Source of the DNA: Bacteroidota bacterium
GTDB lineage: Bacteria > Bacteroidota > Bacteroidia > Bacteroidales > CAIWKO01
NCBI GenBank assembly: GCA_037133915.1
Contig: JBAXND010000020.1
Span: 1-64,000 of the forward strand
Direction: 5' to 3'
DNA: 64,000 bases
Notes under the pieces: model-generated
Told to the model about the DNA's origin: nothing
The model's input: only the letters and a program-made list of their open reading frames with translations
Database searches by the model: none
Shown: in pieces, positions 62,426-64,000 of the stretch
How the letters are laid out: the number at the start of each line of letters is the position of its first letter
How positions within the stretch are numbered: the first letter of the stretch is position 1
Translations under genes and position numbers: made by a program

Positions 62426-64000
62426 TTATCGCATAATGGTCACTGTTCCCTCAATTGTTTTTTCGCTAATGCCTGAGTCGAATATAAAATAATATACTCC
62501 GTCAGCAATTCCTTCGGCATTCCACGTATTGCGATAATGGTACTGTTCAAAAACTTTTGCGCCCCAACGGTTGAATATCACTAAAGTGTTTTCGGGATAT
62601 TTTTCAACATTTTTAATCACGAAATTATCGTTCGAACCATCGCCGTTGGGTGTGAAAATGTTGGGATAAGTAAGAATATCATCAATTACCTGAACAGTCC
62701 TTGATGCCGTGTCAATGCACCCAAAACTTGTTTCTACAGTCAGCAATACTACATATACTCCTTCTTTGGAATAACTGTGTGATGGACTTTCCAGATCGGA
62801 AGTGCTGCCATCACCAAAATCCCAGGTCCAGCTTGATGGCCCTTGCGACTGGTCAAGGAAGAATATTGTCCAGCTTGGGTCGAGCGTGCTTTTCGAAATC
62901 GAAGGATTTGGGTCGAAAGCGGCCACAGGCTTAGGATGTACAATAATCATGGCAGGAATGGTTTGAGTACTGTCACAGCCATAAACAGACACTACTGTAC
63001 AACTTACCGTAAAAGAGCCTGCGCTTGTGTATAGATGCATTGGATACTTGATGGAATCGGTGGCGCCATCTCCAAAATCCCAGAAATAGGTTTGACCCTG
63101 ATTGCCGCTCAATTCCTTAAAATACACGTTCAGTGGCTGACATCCGGAAGTTATATCTGAACTTATATTTACCGGAGGCAGCGGATGCAGTTCGATAAGC
63201 GTTTGCGTAGCTGTTTTAGTGCAGCCAACAGAATCAGTCACCAGCAATGTATAAATGCCGGCACAAAGTCCCGTCGCGGTATCTGCCGTTCCACCGTAAG
63301 GTGTCCAGAGATAAGTATAACCGGGGCTTCCGCCCGATGCATATGAAATGATAGAACCTGTGCTGTCGCCGGCGCAGTTGATATCGGTTCCGGACAGCGT
63401 AACAAATATTTGAGGGTTGATGAAATAGATTGTGTGAACCTCAACTGAATTGCATCCATTTACATCATAAACCGTAACGGAGTAACTGCCAACACTCACG
63501 ACAATACTGTCGGCTCTTGCGCTTGATGTTACAGAATCTCCGGTTGACCAGACATACGTAAATGGGGCAGTACCGTTGTCAACGGTAACCGTTATCGTTG
63601 CCACCGTATCTCCATAACAAATCACATTGGGTCCATGAATGTCTGTTGATAATGGCGGATTGGGAATCATCGTAGCGCCGGGTACAATGGTATCATACCA
63701 GCCCTGCCCGCTCTGGTCGGGAGTGAAACCTGCAAGTTCCCATGTTTGTTCAAACCAGGTAATAGGAACGTAACCTAAGGGTATCGTCAGGTCAATAAGC
63801 GGACCGATAATGATATCCTGATCTGTTTGATTGACGACTACTTCCGGGCTGCATACTTCGGGCATGCATATCAGTTGTGTACACCATTGAGGCTCATTGG
63901 TTTTTTCGGGGCAGGGAACAGGCACTTCCAGACATTCCTCAGGGATGCAAAGCTCCGGCATTACTGGGAAGCTGGGCAAGTGTATTACAAAAGTAAAAGC
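62426..64000 (-). CDS. T9SS type B cargo with SprB and PKD repeats (5' end beyond window)
   Basis: The frame is open to the window edge at 64000, so at least 524 C-terminal residues are present and the true start is outside. It opens in HLPSFPVMPELCIPEECLEVPVPCPEK, matching IPSFPVMPDLCIPENCITVPVNCPEK of the protein at 54922, then two SprB repeats (CYGDTVATITVTVDNGTAPFTYVWS, CAGDSTGSIISYASGGSPGY), two PKD domains (YFWDFGDGATD, WTWDFGDGSTSD) and a type B sorting domain (NIFTPNGDGSNDNFVI ... IFNRWGAKVFEQ ... IEGTVTIMR). Confidence 0.85.
   Translation of the reverse strand, partial: AFTFVIHLPSFPVMPELCIPEECLEVPVPCPEKTNEPQWCTQLICMPEVCSPEVVVNQTDQDIIIGPLIDLTIPLGYVPITWFEQTWELAGFTPDQSGQGWYDTIVPGATMIPNPPLSTDIHGPNVICYGDTVATITVTVDNGTAPFTYVWSTGDSVTSSARADSIVVSVGSYSVTVYDVNGCNSVEVHTIYFINPQIFVTLSGTDINCAGDSTGSIISYASGGSPGYTYLWTPYGGTADTATGLCAGIYTLLVTDSVGCTKTATQTLIELHPLPPVNISSDITSGCQPLNVYFKELSGNQGQTYFWDFGDGATDSIKYPMHLYTSAGSFTVSCTVVSVYGCDSTQTIPAMIIVHPKPVAAFDPNPSISKSTLDPSWTIFFLDQSQGPSSWTWDFGDGSTSDLESPSHSYSKEGVYVVLLTVETSFGCIDTASRTVQVIDDILTYPNIFTPNGDGSNDNFVIKNVEKYPENTLVIFNRWGAKVFEQYHYRNTWNAEGIADGVYYFIFDSGISEKTIEGTVTIMR

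Overview
The window is chromosomal DNA from a member of the Bacteroidota, most likely an uncultured or environmental Bacteroidia-type organism. The evidence is: promoters of the TAnnTTTG (-7) / TTTG (-33) type; an almost complete lack of Shine-Dalgarno sequences; six proteins with type IX secretion (T9SS) C-terminal sorting domains (type A and type B); SprB-type and PKD repeats; many small lipoproteins; and the order rplM-rpsI-rpsB-tsf / pyrH-frr.

Layout. 1-800: the end of an outer-membrane barrel gene, then a rearranged initiator tRNA locus. An intact tRNA-fMet is flanked by a broken 5' half and a broken 3' half, each interrupted by the same 16-bp palindrome, with a GIY-YIG nuclease gene between the intact copy and one fragment. 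925-7072: era, der, an S4 RNA-binding gene, an exported EEP-family protein, a GT-C membrane protein and a DUF4349 lipoprotein. 7181-11606: the minus-strand translation cluster rplM-rpsI-rpsB-tsf and then pyrH-frr. 11679-25120: mostly envelope housekeeping (two FKBP lipoproteins, an M2-like peptidase lipoprotein, tyrS, an SDR, lnt, a fused oligopeptide ABC ATPase, a C69 dipeptidase, two tiny lipoproteins, SprT-like, a mannose-1-phosphate guanylyltransferase).

25121-34821 is an accessory island. It holds a repeat-rich fibre-like protein, a 2132-residue SpvB/FG-GAP/RHS polymorphic toxin, two small paralogous membrane proteins that look like immunity genes, each followed by a short orphan piece of RHS core coding sequence, a hairpin-rich intergenic repeat, and a small T9SS protein carrying an RHS-like motif. 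35492-38891 encodes GatD and GatE, the amidotransferase classically described from archaea.

39161-46307 is the most system-like block: a co-directional set of three response regulators (two with HPt-like tails, one of which has lost the phospho-accepting His; one with an unrecognised effector), a TPR plus YaiO-type outer-membrane barrel, a HEAT-repeat inner-membrane protein and a GT2 synthase. I infer a phosphorelay-controlled, synthase-dependent exopolysaccharide secretion machine. It is followed by a structured inverted-repeat element.

46554-64000 is dominated by exported proteins: T9SS cargo (47939, 49333, 54922, 58384, 62426), a tRNA-Cys, a TapB/DUF3108-like protein, folB and a large gluzincin peptidase. 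Two large type B cargo genes at 54922 and 62426 are paralogues; the second runs off the window end. No CRISPR array, rRNA, insertion-sequence transposase or prophage was seen.
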